Position numbers and translations under genes: made by a program
DNA from: Desulfobacterales bacterium RIFOXYA12_FULL_46_15
GTDB taxonomy: Bacteria > Desulfobacterota > Desulfobacteria > Desulfobacterales > Desulfobacteraceae
Assembly: GCA_001799395.1 (NCBI GenBank)
Contig: MGTJ01000119.1
Coordinates: forward strand, 1-40,061
Direction: 5' to 3'
Length of the DNA stretch: 40,061 nt
Shown: positions 15,284 to 23,317 of the stretch, one piece after another
Numbering within the stretch: position 1 is the stretch's first letter
How the letters are laid out: each line of letters begins with the position of its first letter
The notes under the pieces: generated by a model
What the model was told of the DNA's origin: nothing
Databases searched by the model: none
Seen by the model: the letters and a program-made list of their open reading frames with translations, nothing else

Positions 15284-15790
15284 TTATAGGATTCCTTCCA
15301 ATTTTTTTACAAAATCCTTTCTTGTATTTTTAGAAACAAAAAGAGTCATGGATTTGGATATTTGAGCGACATAGGGAGAGAGTCTTGCCCCCCTGATGAT
15401 ATTTGAGTCTTTCGGGATAAAGCTGGCGATCATAATAAACATGACGGACACAATCAGCAGGCCTTTGGCTGCACCAAAAACAAGGCCAAAGGTTCTATCC
15501 ACCCATCCTAGGAAAATAAGGTTTAATAATTTCCGGATCAGGACTGAAATAAGGCTGACAATGATGAGAATAGCGCAAAATAAAATAAAAAATGCTGCCA
15601 GATTCCTGATCCCCTGATTCTGAATCCATTTTTCCGCATACGCAGCGATGAGAGGGTAATAGGTATATGCACCATAGAAGCCTGCCACAACCCCGATAAT
15701 TCCTGCCACTTCTCCAATCAGGCCCCTAAAAAGACCGCGTATCATACAAAATGCAATTACCACAATTGCTATGACATCAAAAGCGTTCAT
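15284..15790 (-). CDS. cvpA: CvpA-family membrane protein
   Basis: A 168-residue protein with four hydrophobic helices (about residues 5-22, 28-47, 63-85 and 103-124) and the CvpA-type pattern: an N-terminal FDVIAIVVIAF, GLIGEVAGIIGVVAG, and GWVDRTFGLVFGAAKG. CvpA proteins lie in the inner membrane; they were named for colicin V production and also affect envelope homeostasis, but the molecular function is not settled. It is the first gene of a two-gene operon with mazG. Confidence 0.85.
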   Translation of the reverse strand: MNAFDVIAIVVIAFCMIRGLFRGLIGEVAGIIGVVAGFYGAYTYYPLIAAYAEKWIQNQGIRNLAAFFILFCAILIIVSLISVLIRKLLNLIFLGWVDRTFGLVFGAAKGLLIVSVMFIMIASFIPKDSNIIRGARLSPYVAQISKSMTLFVSKNTRKDFVKKLEGIL

Positions 15791-15824
15791 GTTTCCCCTG
15801 TTTATTTTAATGAAAAGCCCCTTT

Positions 15825-15854
15825 TCAATACCAATGAACCTGATTTTTAGTCAA
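15825..15854 (-). promoter_or_regulatory. Sigma-70-like promoter for cvpA-mazG
   Basis: On the minus strand TTGACT (15849-15854) is followed after 18 bases by TATTGA (15825-15830), about 35 bases before the cvpA start. The boxes are good but not perfect. Confidence 0.4.
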
Positions 15855-15898
15855 GATTTTTATTGACCTTTAAGCAAATAAAATGCACCCTATAGGCC

Positions 15899-16849
15899 AT
15901 GAAAAGTGTAGAATTTGAAAACCTGGCACTTACCAGAGAACTTTTTGGGCATCAAAATAATAATCTGGATAAAATTTGTGAAGCATTTGATGTTAAAATC
16001 AACTCAAGAGGTAATTCACTTCTGATCAATGGCGATTCTCAGAATATAACCCTGGCGGAAAAGATGCTCCATCAGTTCTATGAGCTTATGGAAAAAAATT
16101 TTTGTTTCAGCGACGCTGATTTTGATGCAGCCATCAACACAATTAAAAAGAACAATCATACCCATCTCAAAGATATATTTTTAACCAATATCCATAAGAC
16201 TGTAAAAAACAAACCCATCACTCCAAGGAACCAGGCCCAGCAGAAATATGCCGAAGCCATTCTCAAAAATGACATCCTTTTTTCCATTGGCCCTGCCGGA
16301 ACAGGGAAAACCTATATTGCCATGGCCCTTGCCATGGCCGCCTTTTCAAGGGGGGAAGTCAAAAAAATCATTTTGACAAGACCTGCTGTAGAAGCCGGGG
16401 AAACCCTGGGGTTTCTTCCCGGGGATCTTGCCCAGAAGATCAATCCATATTTGAGACCCTTGTATGATGCCCTTTATGACATGATGGAGGTTGAAAAAGC
16501 AAAATCCCTGATTGAGCAGGACATCATTGAGATTGCGCCCTTAGCGTTCATGCGGGGGCGAACCCTGAACAATGCATTTATCCTCCTGGATGAAGCTCAG
16601 AATACGACTTCAGAACAGATGAAAATGTTTCTCACCCGGATCGGCTATGGTTCAAAAACCATTATTACGGGTGATATTACACAAACAGACCTGCCCTTAA
16701 AAAAAAAATCCGGCCTTGTTGAAGCCAAATCAATTCTGACAAAAATAAAGGGCATTGAATTCATTTATTTTTCAAAAGATGACGTGGTCCGGCATAAGCT
16801 GGTATCCGACATCATTGGCGCTTATGAAAAAAAACAAGAACGAAAATAG
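15899..16849 (+). CDS. phoH: PhoH-like ATPase (YbeZ/PhoH)
   Basis: A 316-residue PhoH/YbeZ protein. It has an N-terminal KH-like region (about 20-65) and a P-loop ATPase domain with Walker A GPAGTGKT (131-138), RPAVEAGETLGFLPGD, PLAFMRGRTLNNAF, Walker B ILLDEAQNTT and ITGDITQTDLP. PhoH proteins are RNA-associated ATPases that work with YbeY in ribosome and rRNA maturation. The ribosome site is weak (only AGG close to the ATG). The gene heads a conserved phoH - 7TM-HD - ybeY cluster, and its end overlaps the next gene by 26 bases. Confidence 0.93.
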   Translation: MKSVEFENLALTRELFGHQNNNLDKICEAFDVKINSRGNSLLINGDSQNITLAEKMLHQFYELMEKNFCFSDADFDAAINTIKKNNHTHLKDIFLTNIHKTVKNKPITPRNQAQQKYAEAILKNDILFSIGPAGTGKTYIAMALAMAAFSRGEVKKIILTRPAVEAGETLGFLPGDLAQKINPYLRPLYDALYDMMEVEKAKSLIEQDIIEIAPLAFMRGRTLNNAFILLDEAQNTTSEQMKMFLTRIGYGSKTIITGDITQTDLPLKKKSGLVEAKSILTKIKGIEFIYFSKDDVVRHKLVSDIIGAYEKKQERK

Positions 16850-19193
16850 CATTGAACAATTAAAGATTTTTTTTCTGACGTCACCCGCGGTTTTATGGCT
16901 TCTGCTTTTTATCATCACCCTTGCCTTTACAATTACCCACTACCCGGGGCAGAGCAATCTCTCCTATTCTTACAATATCGGTGATGTGGCAAAAAGGGAT
17001 ATAAAAGCCCCGAAAAATTTTTTTGTAGAGGATAAAGTTGCCACAAATCAAAAAAAGAACGAGGTCAGAGAAGCCGTCAAATCTGTGTATGATTACGATG
17101 TCGGGCTCCTGGACCGGATATCGGCCAATATTGACAATGCCATGAAAATTCCCAGGGAGATGTTTACCAAAGCAAATGAGCAGGATCCTGAGCCTACTCT
17201 TGCCATTGTGCTGGAGACAAAACCGGCATTTGAAGAAAAACTGGGAATCGAAATCAGCAAAAATGCTTATGCTGTGTTACACAAATATCAGTTTTCCCCC
17301 GATATTTCAAATAAGATCAAAACCATTCTTGAAAAAATCCTGATCATCGGGGTTGTAGCCAATAAAGAATTGTTGTTAAAAGAAGAAAACAAAGGGATCA
17401 TTCTCCAGACCATCGGCACCCATGATGAAAGAACCGTCAATGTACTGAAAACTTTTTACAGCCCGGAACAGGCAAAAGTCATGGTAAGGATCGAGGGACA
17501 ACCGATCCTGAAGGATATGAATTACAATCTGTCCAGCCTTATCGTCGACCTATGTCAGAGACTGCTGCAACCCAATGTTTCCCTGAACAAAAATGAAACA
17601 GAGAAAAGAAGCCTGGACGCAGAAGCCCAGATCAAGCCGATCCTCTACCAGATTGTTGCCGGTGAGATGATTCTCAGGGAAGGCGAACGGGTCGACAAAG
17701 TACAACTGGTGAAACTGAACGCCCTCCAGGAACAGGCGGAAGAAAAAAATATTTTTATCTCCAGTACAGGGCTTGCACTGATCACCTTTTTCACTATCCT
17801 GACGGTCTACCTCTTTTTTCTAAAAGATCATAAACAATTACGGATTGCCCATAATAAACATATTTTTTTTCTTGCGCTAGGGCTTATCCTTTATCTCACC
17901 TTTGCCAAATTTGCCACATATATCGCCCAGTCTGCCAAACCAGATCTATCCTGGGATCTTTCTTCCGTCTCTTTTTTCATGATCATCCCCATGCCGGCAG
18001 CCGCCATGGCTACATCCCTCTTCCTCGGGTTTGACATTGCGGTTTTCTTTACATTTGTCCTATCCCTGCTGACAAGCCTTGCCTTTTCCGGTAATCTGGA
18101 AGTTTTTATCTTCTTCTTTTTGTCCGGTATTGCAGCTGCATATTGGATAAAAGAACGGCAGGAAAGAAAATATCTCATTCTTGCGGGTTTCAAACTGGCC
18201 GTGTTTAATGTTGCTTTAGCACTTTCCCTTTCTTTTTATTCTCTTTCTCAGCAGCCGGACGTTATCATCCTGGCCAAAGAAATGGCATTTGCATTTTGCG
18301 GCGGCCTTTTTTCAGTAACTTTCACCATTGGTTTTGCTCCGCTGATTGAAGTCATTTTTGATTATTCAACAGACTCCAAACTGCTCGAATTCTCCAATCT
18401 CGATCAGCCCTTAATGAAGCAATTGATGATAGAAGCACCCGGCACTTACAACCACAGTGTCATTGTCGCCACACTGGCTGAAGCGGCTGCATCCGCCATA
18501 GATGCCAGTAACCTGAGAGCCAAGGTCATGGGCTATTACCATGACATTGGAAAACTTGATAAAACATTGTATTTCATAGAAAATCAGGCTGATGGGAAAA
18601 ATAAGCATGACAAGCTCTCCCCCTCCATGTCCGCCCTGATATTAATTCAGCACGTAAAAAAGGGGATAGAACTTGCAAAACAATACAAGCTTGGAGGTGA
18701 AATCATTGAAGGCATTACCCAGCACCATGGGACATCCCTTATAAAATATTTCTATCAGAAAAGCCTGAACAGCGGGAATGATACCGTCAAAGAAGAAGAT
18801 TTCAGATACCCTGGACCCAAACCCCAGACAAGAGAAGCTGCCATTGTCATGCTGGCAGATGTTGTAGAGGCTGCCATCCGGGCACTTGAACGCCCGACAC
18901 CGGCCAGAATTCAAGGACGCGTAAAAGAACTGATAAATGATATATTTGCCGATGGGCAGCTTGAAGAATGTGAATTGACCTTAAAAGATCTACACCAGAT
19001 TGCAAAAAGTTTTAACAATATCCTGACCAGCATTTATCACAGCCGTATAGAATATCCGGATAAAACCCAGGAAAAGAAAAAAGAAAAAAATGGCACAGCA
19101 AAAGATACTGATCGACAATCAACAAAAAAAGAAGTTCCCAACGGACCAAATCCGCCAAAAGACAAAACAGATCTTAAACGCCTTGGGCTGTAA
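16824..19193 (+). CDS. pgpH: 7TM-HD cyclic-di-AMP phosphodiesterase (PgpH/YqfF family)
   Basis: A 789-residue integral membrane protein. One N-terminal helix (about 17-38) is followed by a large 7TMR-HDED extracytoplasmic region (about 40-310), seven membrane helices (about 310-500) and a cytoplasmic HD domain. The HD domain has GTYNHSVIVA, GYYHDIGK (catalytic His-Asp near residue 572), ITQHHGTS and MLADVVEAAIRALE. Known members hydrolyse c-di-AMP. The start at 16824 was chosen over an in-frame ATG at 16755, because the extra 23 residues would lie wholly inside phoH and precede the signal-anchor helix. The Lys/Pro-rich C-terminal tail is read from DNA that also encodes the start of ybeY. Confidence 0.9.
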   Translation: MKKNKNENSIEQLKIFFLTSPAVLWLLLFIITLAFTITHYPGQSNLSYSYNIGDVAKRDIKAPKNFFVEDKVATNQKKNEVREAVKSVYDYDVGLLDRISANIDNAMKIPREMFTKANEQDPEPTLAIVLETKPAFEEKLGIEISKNAYAVLHKYQFSPDISNKIKTILEKILIIGVVANKELLLKEENKGIILQTIGTHDERTVNVLKTFYSPEQAKVMVRIEGQPILKDMNYNLSSLIVDLCQRLLQPNVSLNKNETEKRSLDAEAQIKPILYQIVAGEMILREGERVDKVQLVKLNALQEQAEEKNIFISSTGLALITFFTILTVYLFFLKDHKQLRIAHNKHIFFLALGLILYLTFAKFATYIAQSAKPDLSWDLSSVSFFMIIPMPAAAMATSLFLGFDIAVFFTFVLSLLTSLAFSGNLEVFIFFFLSGIAAAYWIKERQERKYLILAGFKLAVFNVALALSLSFYSLSQQPDVIILAKEMAFAFCGGLFSVTFTIGFAPLIEVIFDYSTDSKLLEFSNLDQPLMKQLMIEAPGTYNHSVIVATLAEAAASAIDASNLRAKVMGYYHDIGKLDKTLYFIENQADGKNKHDKLSPSMSALILIQHVKKGIELAKQYKLGGEIIEGITQHHGTSLIKYFYQKSLNSGNDTVKEEDFRYPGPKPQTREAAIVMLADVVEAAIRALERPTPARIQGRVKELINDIFADGQLEECELTLKDLHQIAKSFNNILTSIYHSRIEYPDKTQEKKKEKNGTAKDTDRQSTKKEVPNGPNPPKDKTDLKRLGL

Positions 19194-19554
19194 GACCCAT
19201 GAGATATCTCTTCTGATTACCGATGATGCACAGGTCCGGGAACTTAACCGGACCTACAGGGGAACTGATAAACCGACCAATGTTCTTTCGTTTCCCATGC
19301 AGGAAGGAGAGTTTTCAGATCTGGCATCCGGTCTTCTCGGGGATGTCGTCATCTCCATAGACACTGCCCGGAAAGAAGCAGACGAGGCAGGTATCAGCCT
19401 TTCTGAAAGAATATCCCAGCTTTTGATTCACGGCATTCTCCATCTGGTCGGATATGACCATGAAAGAAGCAGGGAAGATGAAAGCTGTATGGAAGATAAA
19501 AGCTTTGAATTACTGAAAATTATTGAACCGGATAAGGATTTACCCATATTCTGA
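19090..19554 (+). CDS. ybeY: Endoribonuclease / rRNA maturation factor YbeY
   Basis: A 154-residue YbeY with the zinc motif HGILHLVGYDH (His114, His118, His124) and NRTYRGTDKPTNVLSFP before it. YbeY acts in 16S rRNA 3'-end maturation and ribosome quality control. The start at 19090 gives the usual N-terminus (KILIDNQQKKKFP), so the 104-base overlap with the end of the upstream phosphodiesterase gene, in another frame, appears real. The purine-rich stretch GGAAAAGAAAAAAG precedes the ATG. The gene belongs to the phoH - 7TM-HD - ybeY cluster. Confidence 0.93.
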   Translation: MAQQKILIDNQQKKKFPTDQIRQKTKQILNALGCKTHEISLLITDDAQVRELNRTYRGTDKPTNVLSFPMQEGEFSDLASGLLGDVVISIDTARKEADEAGISLSERISQLLIHGILHLVGYDHERSREDESCMEDKSFELLKIIEPDKDLPIF

Positions 19555-19585
19555 CTCAGATATTTTTAACAAGGGAGGGAACACC

Positions 19586-20305
19586 ATGGCACAACTGGCT
19601 GTAAATGTAGATCATGTGGCAACGCTGCGGGAAGCCCGCGGAATCAACTACCCGGACCCGGTCGGGGCTGCCGTTGCGGCTGAAACGGCAGGGGCGGACG
19701 GCATTGTCGTTCATTTAAGGGAAGATCGCCGCCATATAAAGGAAAGGGATGTGAGGCTGCTTCGAAAAATCGTACAGACCAAACTTATCCTGGAAATGGC
19801 ATCCACCAATGAAATGCTGGGGATTGCACTGGATATCAAGCCTGACTGCGTCACCCTTGTTCCTGAAAAAAGAGAAGAACTGACCACTGAGGGAGGACTC
19901 GACCTCATCACCCACCAGGACCACATCAGAGAAGCCGTCACAACTCTAAAAAATGCCGGCATTGCAGTCTGCATCTTTATCGACCCGGATCTGGATCAGA
20001 TTAAAATTGCCCATAAAATTGATGCAGACATGATCGAAATTCATACCGGCGCCTTTTGTGATGCTTTAACAAAATTACAAAAACAAAGAGAATTTTTACG
20101 AATTGTGGATGCTGCCAAAATCGGAACAAAACTGAAGCTGGAAGTCAATGCAGGGCACGGCATCTCATACAATACCATCAAAGCCTTTAAGGGCCTTACG
20201 GAAATCAGCGAGTTCAGCATCGGCCACAGCATTGTCTCAAGAGCCGTTCTAACCGGGATGGAACAGGCTGTCAGGGATATGAAACAATTAATATTAGCCC
20301 TTTGA
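19586..20305 (+). CDS. pdxJ: Pyridoxine 5'-phosphate synthase PdxJ
   Basis: A 239-residue PdxJ, which condenses 1-deoxy-D-xylulose 5-phosphate with 3-amino-2-oxopropyl phosphate in the last ring-forming step of de novo vitamin B6 synthesis. Motifs: LAVNVDHVATLREARG at the N-terminus, GIVVHLREDRRHI, LEMASTNEM, TLVPEKREELTTEGG, and the late NAGHGISYNT and EFSIGHSIVSRA. An in-frame ATG at 19523 lies inside ybeY and adds unrelated residues. The ATG at 19586 has AAGGGAGGG eight bases upstream and gives the standard N-terminus. Confidence 0.95.
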   Translation: MAQLAVNVDHVATLREARGINYPDPVGAAVAAETAGADGIVVHLREDRRHIKERDVRLLRKIVQTKLILEMASTNEMLGIALDIKPDCVTLVPEKREELTTEGGLDLITHQDHIREAVTTLKNAGIAVCIFIDPDLDQIKIAHKIDADMIEIHTGAFCDALTKLQKQREFLRIVDAAKIGTKLKLEVNAGHGISYNTIKAFKGLTEISEFSIGHSIVSRAVLTGMEQAVRDMKQLILAL

Positions 20306-20329
20306 CATTAGAAAAAAGCATGGTATAGT
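20302..20329 (+). promoter_or_regulatory. Strong sigma-70 promoter of the PAS response regulator
   Basis: TTGACA (20302-20307), 16 bases, TATAGT (20324-20329), with a TG extended -10. The -35 box overlaps the pdxJ stop codon. Transcription would start near 20336, 38 bases before the next ATG. Confidence 0.7.
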
Positions 20330-20373
20330 AAAGCCAAAATCCATTTTGACCAAATAGATTTTCAAATTCCGCC

Positions 20374-21366
20374 ATGACACAAAAAAAGACACTTTTAATT
20401 ATTGATGATGAGATTTCCATAAGGGAAAGCCTGATGTCTTTTTTTGAAGATGACGGGTATCGTGTCTTTTCTGCTGAAGACGGCGATGAAGGGCTTCAGA
20501 TCTATTTCAATGAAAAAATAGACCTTGTCCTGACAGACTTAAGAATGCCAAAAAAAGACGGTATCGAACTCATGAGGATCATCCATGCACATGAACCGGA
20601 TGCCCCCATGATCGTGGTGTCGGGGGCCGGACAAAAAGAAGACATTATCAATGCACTCCGGATGGGGGCCAAAGACTATATCACAAAGCCCATTGGGGAT
20701 CTTGATAAGATCAGCCACACTGTCGGACAGGTTCTTGAGAATAAACGGTTAAATGATGAAAATAAACAATACCGGACACAGCTTGAAAAAAGCGAGGCCA
20801 AATACAGGACCATTACGGAAAATATCGCCGAAGGTGTTTTTACAGTGGATGAAAATGAAAATTTCAGCTATTCCAATCAGGCCTTCTTCACCATGATCGG
20901 ATATAGCGAGAACGAACTCCTTAAAAAAAACCTGAAAGATGTGTCCACAGAAAAAAGTTTTCAGATCATTCAACAGCAGACCCTTGGCAGAAAAGCAGGC
21001 ATCATCAGCACCTATGAAATAGAACTGATTGATGCAACGGATAGGACCATCCATGTGGAACTGGCGTGCAGCCCTGTTTTCAGCGATAAAAATATTTATC
21101 AGGGCGCCATTGCCGTTGCAAGGGATATCACAAAACTGGTTGAACTCAAAAAAAAATTCCAGAAATTTCTTATCCGGGAAGATGCCGCATCAAAAGGAGT
21201 TACCCCCATTTGTGCAAGCTGCAAAAGCATCAGGATGGAAGATGATTCCTGGATACAGGTGGAAGAATATTTCACCCATATCATTTTTTCCCACGGTATC
21301 TGCCCGGCCTGCTGTGCCAAGCTGTATCCCGAATTCAACCTGTCCGAACCGGAAACACCCGGTTAA
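20374..21366 (+). CDS. Response regulator with PAS domain and Cys-rich C-terminus
   Basis: A 330-residue protein. Residues 5-120 are a receiver domain (acidic pair at Asp11/Asp12, phospho-acceptor Asp55 in LTDLRMPKKDG, ITKPIGD with the conserved Lys). A short coiled-coil linker (about 125-145) leads to a PAS domain (about 145-260; KYRTITENIAEGVFTVDENE). The C-terminus has ICASCKSIR and FSHGICPACCAKLYPEF, a CxxC plus CxxCC pattern often found behind PAS domains in Desulfobacterota and possibly metal-binding. There is no kinase, GGDEF, HD or DNA-binding output, so it may act by protein contacts. It has its own promoter. Its stop overlaps that of the convergent HAD gene by four bases. Confidence 0.85.
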   Translation: MTQKKTLLIIDDEISIRESLMSFFEDDGYRVFSAEDGDEGLQIYFNEKIDLVLTDLRMPKKDGIELMRIIHAHEPDAPMIVVSGAGQKEDIINALRMGAKDYITKPIGDLDKISHTVGQVLENKRLNDENKQYRTQLEKSEAKYRTITENIAEGVFTVDENENFSYSNQAFFTMIGYSENELLKKNLKDVSTEKSFQIIQQQTLGRKAGIISTYEIELIDATDRTIHVELACSPVFSDKNIYQGAIAVARDITKLVELKKKFQKFLIREDAASKGVTPICASCKSIRMEDDSWIQVEEYFTHIIFSHGICPACCAKLYPEFNLSEPETPG

Positions 21367-22226
21367 TCCCGGCCTTCCACCCACCCCGATTTTTTTATGG
21401 CCATGGCAACACCGCATTCGTTGTTGGCATTTACCGTTTCATAAGCCTGCCTTAAGCGCAGCGGCGCATTTTCAACCACATATCCTTTACCGGACCAGGA
21501 TAGAAGATCCTCGTCATTATAATCATTTCCGATAGAAATAATATCCTGTCGAAGAATCGACAGTTTTTCGGCAAGAAAGGAAGCAGCCTTGGATTTTGAT
21601 GCATCCTTATGAAAAACCTCGATCCAGACGGATTGATGATCAAGGGGGGAAGTGGCCTGAATCACGCTGAAACCGGGCAGATCCGCTTTTATGGTTTCAA
21701 ATGAAAAGGATTCTGCCCAAGCCGGGATAACGGCAAGGACCTGAGTTGCCGGACAGGGATCACAGGGATTGTCTACCAGGGGCAAACCGTCTTTAAGACC
21801 TGCTGCCAGCCGGGTCTCAAAATCAGGGTTGTAAAGGCCGTGGGATCTGTATAGAAACTCCCGGGTGCGGGGGATTGCCTTATGCACCATATAATCATAT
21901 TTTTTAAGATCAAAATAGGTCATGATTTTTTTCACACCAGACGGGACTATTGATTTTTGAAAAATGATATTGCGGTCTGGTAACTCCATGATCCCGGCTC
22001 CAGTGGAAAAAAGGACATAGTCAATGGGAAATACACCCTGCCCTTTCCCAAGGCCTATGACATCCAATGCCTTTTCCAGGGACTGCATGGAGCGGCCTGT
22101 GGCAACCGCCGTAATGATTCCCATCTGTTGAAGCCTCAGAAGGGCTGCCAGATCCCGGGAGGAAATGGTTTTGTTGTCCTGCATCAAAGTTCCGTCAAGA
22201 TCTGTAATAAAAAGCCTTTTCCCCAT
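21363..22226 (-). CDS. HAD-superfamily phosphatase, Cof / mannosyl-3-phosphoglycerate phosphatase-like (HAD-IIB)
   Basis: A 287-residue HAD hydrolase. Motif I is FITDLDGTL (Asp9, Asp11), motif II AVATGRS, then a long C2-type cap, motif III Lys in HKDASKSKAASFLAE, and motif IV SIGNDYNDEDLL. The cap type and motif IV place it in the Cof/sucrose-phosphatase/MPGP group that removes phosphate from sugar phosphates. The substrate is not evident. On the minus strand it is alone; its start is 87 bases from the divergent esterase gene. Confidence 0.85.
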   Translation of the reverse strand: MGKRLFITDLDGTLMQDNKTISSRDLAALLRLQQMGIITAVATGRSMQSLEKALDVIGLGKGQGVFPIDYVLFSTGAGIMELPDRNIIFQKSIVPSGVKKIMTYFDLKKYDYMVHKAIPRTREFLYRSHGLYNPDFETRLAAGLKDGLPLVDNPCDPCPATQVLAVIPAWAESFSFETIKADLPGFSVIQATSPLDHQSVWIEVFHKDASKSKAASFLAEKLSILRQDIISIGNDYNDEDLLSWSGKGYVVENAPLRLRQAYETVNANNECGVAMAIKKSGWVEGRD

Positions 22227-22313
22227 CTGCTGAGAAATCCTTTTAAAAAGCGTTTGATTTTACGTCAAACTGTGATACCTTTTTTTCAACAGATTCACAA
22301 TATTGTTTTAATC

Positions 22314-23210
22314 ATGGGCAAACCTGCATCTCATATACTCACGGCTCTATTCAGGCATTTAAGATCACGCCCGACCATTGAACAGGTCGGCGTTCAACCC
22401 TACAGAACCCTTCTTGAAAAAAACACGTTGGCCTTTAAGCCGGATCCATCCATACAGACAGAGCCCGTGATGATAAACTCCATAGAGGCACAATGGCTTT
22501 TCCCTGGAAACAAGATGACTCCAAGGGTTATCCTCTATGTCCATGGGGGCGGGTTCATTGCAGGATCAATACTCTCTCACATTGATCTTGCAGCCAGGAT
22601 CGCTGCTGCCTGTGATGCAAAACTATTGATTTTCAACTACCGGCTGGCTCCTGAACATCCTTTTCCCGAGGGCCTGACCGATGTCAGGAATGTTTATGAA
22701 TGGCTGACCGCTCAATACAGGGACAGCCATGATATCATCCTTGCAGGAGACTCGGCCGGGGCCGGCCTGGCCCTTTCACTCTTATCAGGACTTTTATCAG
22801 ACAATTACCTGCTTCCTTCCTGCTCGGTCCTGATTTCACCCTGGATCGACCTTGAATGTAAAAATCCATCCCATTTTGAGAATAAAGAAAAAGACCCCAT
22901 GCTCAGCATGGATATTCTAAAAAAAACTGCTGCCCTTTATACGGATAGAGACCTGTCGCATCATTTAATCTCACCCGTCAACAATGATTTTTCTGGGATA
23001 ACGCCCGTACTGATCCAGACCGGAGAAAATGAAATCCTGGTGGATGATTCAAAAATCCTTGCCCAAAATCTGAAAACTGCCGGGGCAACCGTAGAACTTG
23101 AAATCTGGGAAGGGATGTTTCATGTCTGGCATTATTTTGCAAAATATCTGCCGGAAGGAAGAGGGGCCATCCGGCAGATCGGCGCATTTGTCCGCAGGCA
23201 CACCTCTTGA
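22314..23210 (+). CDS. Alpha/beta hydrolase (hormone-sensitive lipase / esterase family)
   Basis: A 298-residue alpha/beta-hydrolase fold-3 enzyme. It has the oxyanion-hole motif HGGGF (77-81), NYRLAPEHPFP (109-118), the nucleophile elbow GDSAGAG (Ser147), a GENEILVDDS segment with the likely acid, and MFHVWHYF with the likely catalytic His. Such enzymes hydrolyse short acyl esters. The frame extends up to an ATG at 22128, but the extra 62 residues lie antisense to the HAD gene start and look noncoding; the ATG at 22314 gives normal family length. There is no signal peptide, so it is probably cytoplasmic. The ribosome site is weak. Confidence 0.82.
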   Translation: MGKPASHILTALFRHLRSRPTIEQVGVQPYRTLLEKNTLAFKPDPSIQTEPVMINSIEAQWLFPGNKMTPRVILYVHGGGFIAGSILSHIDLAARIAAACDAKLLIFNYRLAPEHPFPEGLTDVRNVYEWLTAQYRDSHDIILAGDSAGAGLALSLLSGLLSDNYLLPSCSVLISPWIDLECKNPSHFENKEKDPMLSMDILKKTAALYTDRDLSHHLISPVNNDFSGITPVLIQTGENEILVDDSKILAQNLKTAGATVELEIWEGMFHVWHYFAKYLPEGRGAIRQIGAFVRRHTS

Positions 23211-23269
23211 TTGCCGGGATAGGGCGCAATCCAAAATATGGTTTCCGGTGACCCGATCCCGGCAATCAA
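23207..23269. repeat. Perfect 14-bp inverted repeat, possible terminator
   Basis: TTGATTGCCGGGAT (23207-23220) and ATCCCGGCAATCAA (23256-23269) are exact inverses around a 35-base loop. The left arm includes the esterase stop codon. The repeat lies between convergent genes. There is no clean T-run next to either arm, so it may be a factor-dependent terminator or an RNA-stabilising hairpin. Confidence 0.6.
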
Positions 23270-23317
23270 ATCATCCTTAGTTTCTTCCTTTTTAAAAATT
23301 TCCTGTCTTGCAAATAA

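Noticed and set aside
16755-16823. Upstream extension of the 7TM-HD protein
   Set aside because: The extension lies wholly within phoH coding sequence and precedes the membrane anchor.
19523-19585. Upstream extension of PdxJ
   Set aside because: The ATG at 19586 has a strong ribosome site and gives the standard PdxJ N-terminus.
22252-22270. GTTTGA/TCAAAC inverted repeat between the HAD and esterase genes
   Set aside because: Only six bases per arm in AT-rich DNA, with no second copy; likely chance, though TTGACG within it could be part of a weak minus-strand promoter.
22128-22313. Upstream extension of the esterase
   Set aside because: The 62 extra residues are antisense to the HAD gene start and do not resemble the esterase family N-terminus.
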